Assembly (NCBI GenBank): GCA_002702965.1
Contig: PADE01000159.1
Coordinates: forward strand, 36,592-48,641
Direction: 5' to 3'
DNA from: Planctomycetaceae bacterium
GTDB lineage: Bacteria; Planctomycetota; Planctomycetia; Pirellulales; Pirellulaceae
DNA length: 12,050 nucleotides
Below are positions 10,823 through 12,050 of this stretch, piece by piece. The notes under the pieces are model-generated. The model had not been told where the DNA came from. It was given only the letters and a program-made list of their open reading frames with translations, and made no database searches. Made by a program: the position numbers and the translations under genes. The number at the start of each line of letters is the position of its first letter. Position 1 is the first letter of the stretch.

Positions 10823-12050
10823 ATGCGAGGTTATCTGTCGCGGCGAGAAATGCTGAAGACTTCGGGGCTCGGACTGGGAAGCCTGGCATTGACCGAGTTG
10901 CTGCAAGCCGAACTGAGCGGCGCCGAGGGTCAGCCGAACGACCTCCAGCCCCGTGACCCACACTTTGATCCGCAGGTGAAGTCCGTGATTCTGATGATGC
11001 AGAATGGCGGACCCAGCCAAATGGACCTGTTCGATCCCAAACCGGAACTGGTCAAACGCGACGGTCAAAAGCACACCGGCGCGATCGAGCAATTCCAACC
11101 CGGCAGTGAAGGCAACAAACTCCTGAAGATGCCATTTGCATTCAGCAAGCACGGCGAGCAGGGGATGGAATTTGCTTCGGTCGTGCCCCACATCGCGTCG
11201 GTCGCCGACGAAATCTGCAAAGTGCGGTCAGTCGTGAGCGGACACAACAACCACACCGAGGCGCTGATCATGTTCAACACGGGAAAGCTCTTTCCCGGTC
11301 GACCGGCGCTCGGTTCCTGGGTCAGTTACGGACTGGGAACCGCCAATCAGAATCTACCCGCTTACATCGTGCTACGCGATGAGCGCGCCTACAACACCAG
11401 CGGCACCATGTTGTGGCAAAACGGTTGGATGCCTGCGATTTATGGTGGGACCGAGGTCTCCACCAAGGGAACCCCGATCCTCAACCTGAAAGCGACCGAC
11501 GACAGGCCCGAGGGGGTCGACGCCCGCAACCTGCAATTGCTCGGTCAGCTCAATCGCCGCTTCCAGAGAAACTTTTCAGACGAATTGGATCTCGAGGCTC
11601 GGATTCAGAACTACGAACTCGCAGCGCGGATGCAACTAGCGGCACCCCAGGTACTCGATATGAGCCAGGAAACGGAAGTGACCCGCAAGTTGTACGGAAT
11701 CGAACAGGGGCATGACGAGATGTCGCGTTACGCAACCCGCTGCCTGATGGCCCGGCGGCTGGTCCAGGCAGGTGTGCGATTTATCCAAGTCTTCCCTCCC
11801 GGCCATCCGAATACACAGCCCTGGGACGCGCATGGCAACGTCAAAACACAAAACGAGCAGATCTGCAAGATTGTCGATCAGCCGACCGCGGCGCTGATCA
11901 AAGACCTTCGCCAACGCGGACTGCTCGACAGCACCCTGATCGTCTGGTCGGGTGAGTTTGGCCGGCTGCCGATTTCCCAAAACGGATCCGGGCGCGACCA
12001 CAACCGGAATGCCTGTACGACGCTGTTGGCGGGTGGAGGGGTCAAAGGCG
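10823..12050 (+). CDS. DUF1501 protein with Tat-type signal, N-terminal 409 residues (3' end outside the window)
   Basis: The frame opens at ATG 10823 and runs without a stop to the window edge; 409 residues are visible. The N terminus has a twin-arginine-like motif, SRREMLK (6-12), then a hydrophobic run (GLGLGSLALTELL), indicating export in folded form. The body matches DUF1501: ILMMQNGGPSQMDLFDPKP 56-74, SVVSGHNNHTEA 136-147, QPWDAHGN 332-339, IVWSGEFGR 373-381 and GRDHN 390-394. The conserved Asp, His and Glu residues fit a metal centre. As I recall, the family falls in the alkaline phosphatase/sulfatase superfamily, but no formylglycine CxPxR motif is visible and no reaction is established. 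Family members are usually 430-480 residues, so most of the protein is here. The 30-bp gap after the PSCyt1/DUF1553 gene and the standard pairing of these families imply one operon and a joint periplasmic role. Confidence 0.93.
   Translation, partial: MRGYLSRREMLKTSGLGLGSLALTELLQAELSGAEGQPNDLQPRDPHFDPQVKSVILMMQNGGPSQMDLFDPKPELVKRDGQKHTGAIEQFQPGSEGNKLLKMPFAFSKHGEQGMEFASVVPHIASVADEICKVRSVVSGHNNHTEALIMFNTGKLFPGRPALGSWVSYGLGTANQNLPAYIVLRDERAYNTSGTMLWQNGWMPAIYGGTEVSTKGTPILNLKATDDRPEGVDARNLQLLGQLNRRFQRNFSDELDLEARIQNYELAARMQLAAPQVLDMSQETEVTRKLYGIEQGHDEMSRYATRCLMARRLVQAGVRFIQVFPPGHPNTQPWDAHGNVKTQNEQICKIVDQPTAALIKDLRQRGLLDSTLIVWSGEFGRLPISQNGSGRDHNRNACTTLLAGGGVKG

Overview
The window looks like chromosomal DNA of a planctomycete, most likely from the Pirellulales or a neighbouring order. 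This is inferred from gene content and was not tested by a search. The evidence is an adjacent pair of a Planctomycete-cytochrome/DUF1549/DUF1553 protein and a Tat-type DUF1501 protein, a very long kinase-like/zinc-ribbon/formylglycine-generating-enzyme-like fusion, secreted carbohydrate-active proteins, and GC-rich sequence throughout.

Layout. (1) 1-219 (+): C-terminal end of an SMP-30/gluconolactonase-type beta-propeller enzyme. (2) 371-1801 (+): secreted sialate O-acetylesterase-family esterase. (3) 1882-5145 (-): 1087-residue membrane protein with a kinase-like domain, double zinc ribbon, helical region, one membrane span, low-complexity linker and an FGE/SUMF1-like domain. It converges on the esterase with 80 bp between stop codons. 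(4) 5146-5559: a 414-bp divergent intergenic region. (5) 5560-7038 (+): secreted protein with repeats typical of five-bladed-propeller glycosidases (GH32/43-like). (6) 7039-7444: a 406-bp gap with the rest of a stop-codon-spanning tandem repeat, a strong hairpin, and nothing else recognisable. (7) 7445-10792 (+): secreted LamG-like/PSCyt1/DUF1549/DUF1553 protein with two CxxCH motifs. (8) 10823 to the window end (+): DUF1501 protein, truncated by the window and probably in one operon with (7).

How the genes may work together. The plus-strand genes are mostly exported and fit breakdown of complex, possibly acetylated, glycans: lactonase, acetylesterase, propeller glycosidase-like protein, and the DUF1553/DUF1501 pair, which is abundant in planctomycetes but biochemically undefined. 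The minus-strand protein looks like a membrane-spanning sensor or scaffold with a cytoplasmic kinase-like domain and a periplasmic FGE-like domain. Both of its enzyme-like domains lack key catalytic residues.

The two most unusual observations are these. First, the fusion protein appears to be a double pseudo-enzyme: HRD is HRN in the kinase loop, and the first active-site Cys is missing from the FGE-like domain. Second, three of the four plus-strand gene ends in the window carry short tandem duplications that cover or flank the stop codon: a 14-bp unit repeated about 3.8 times, a perfect 19-bp duplication, and a degenerate copy at the lactonase end. No CRISPR array, insertion sequence, tRNA or rRNA was seen.
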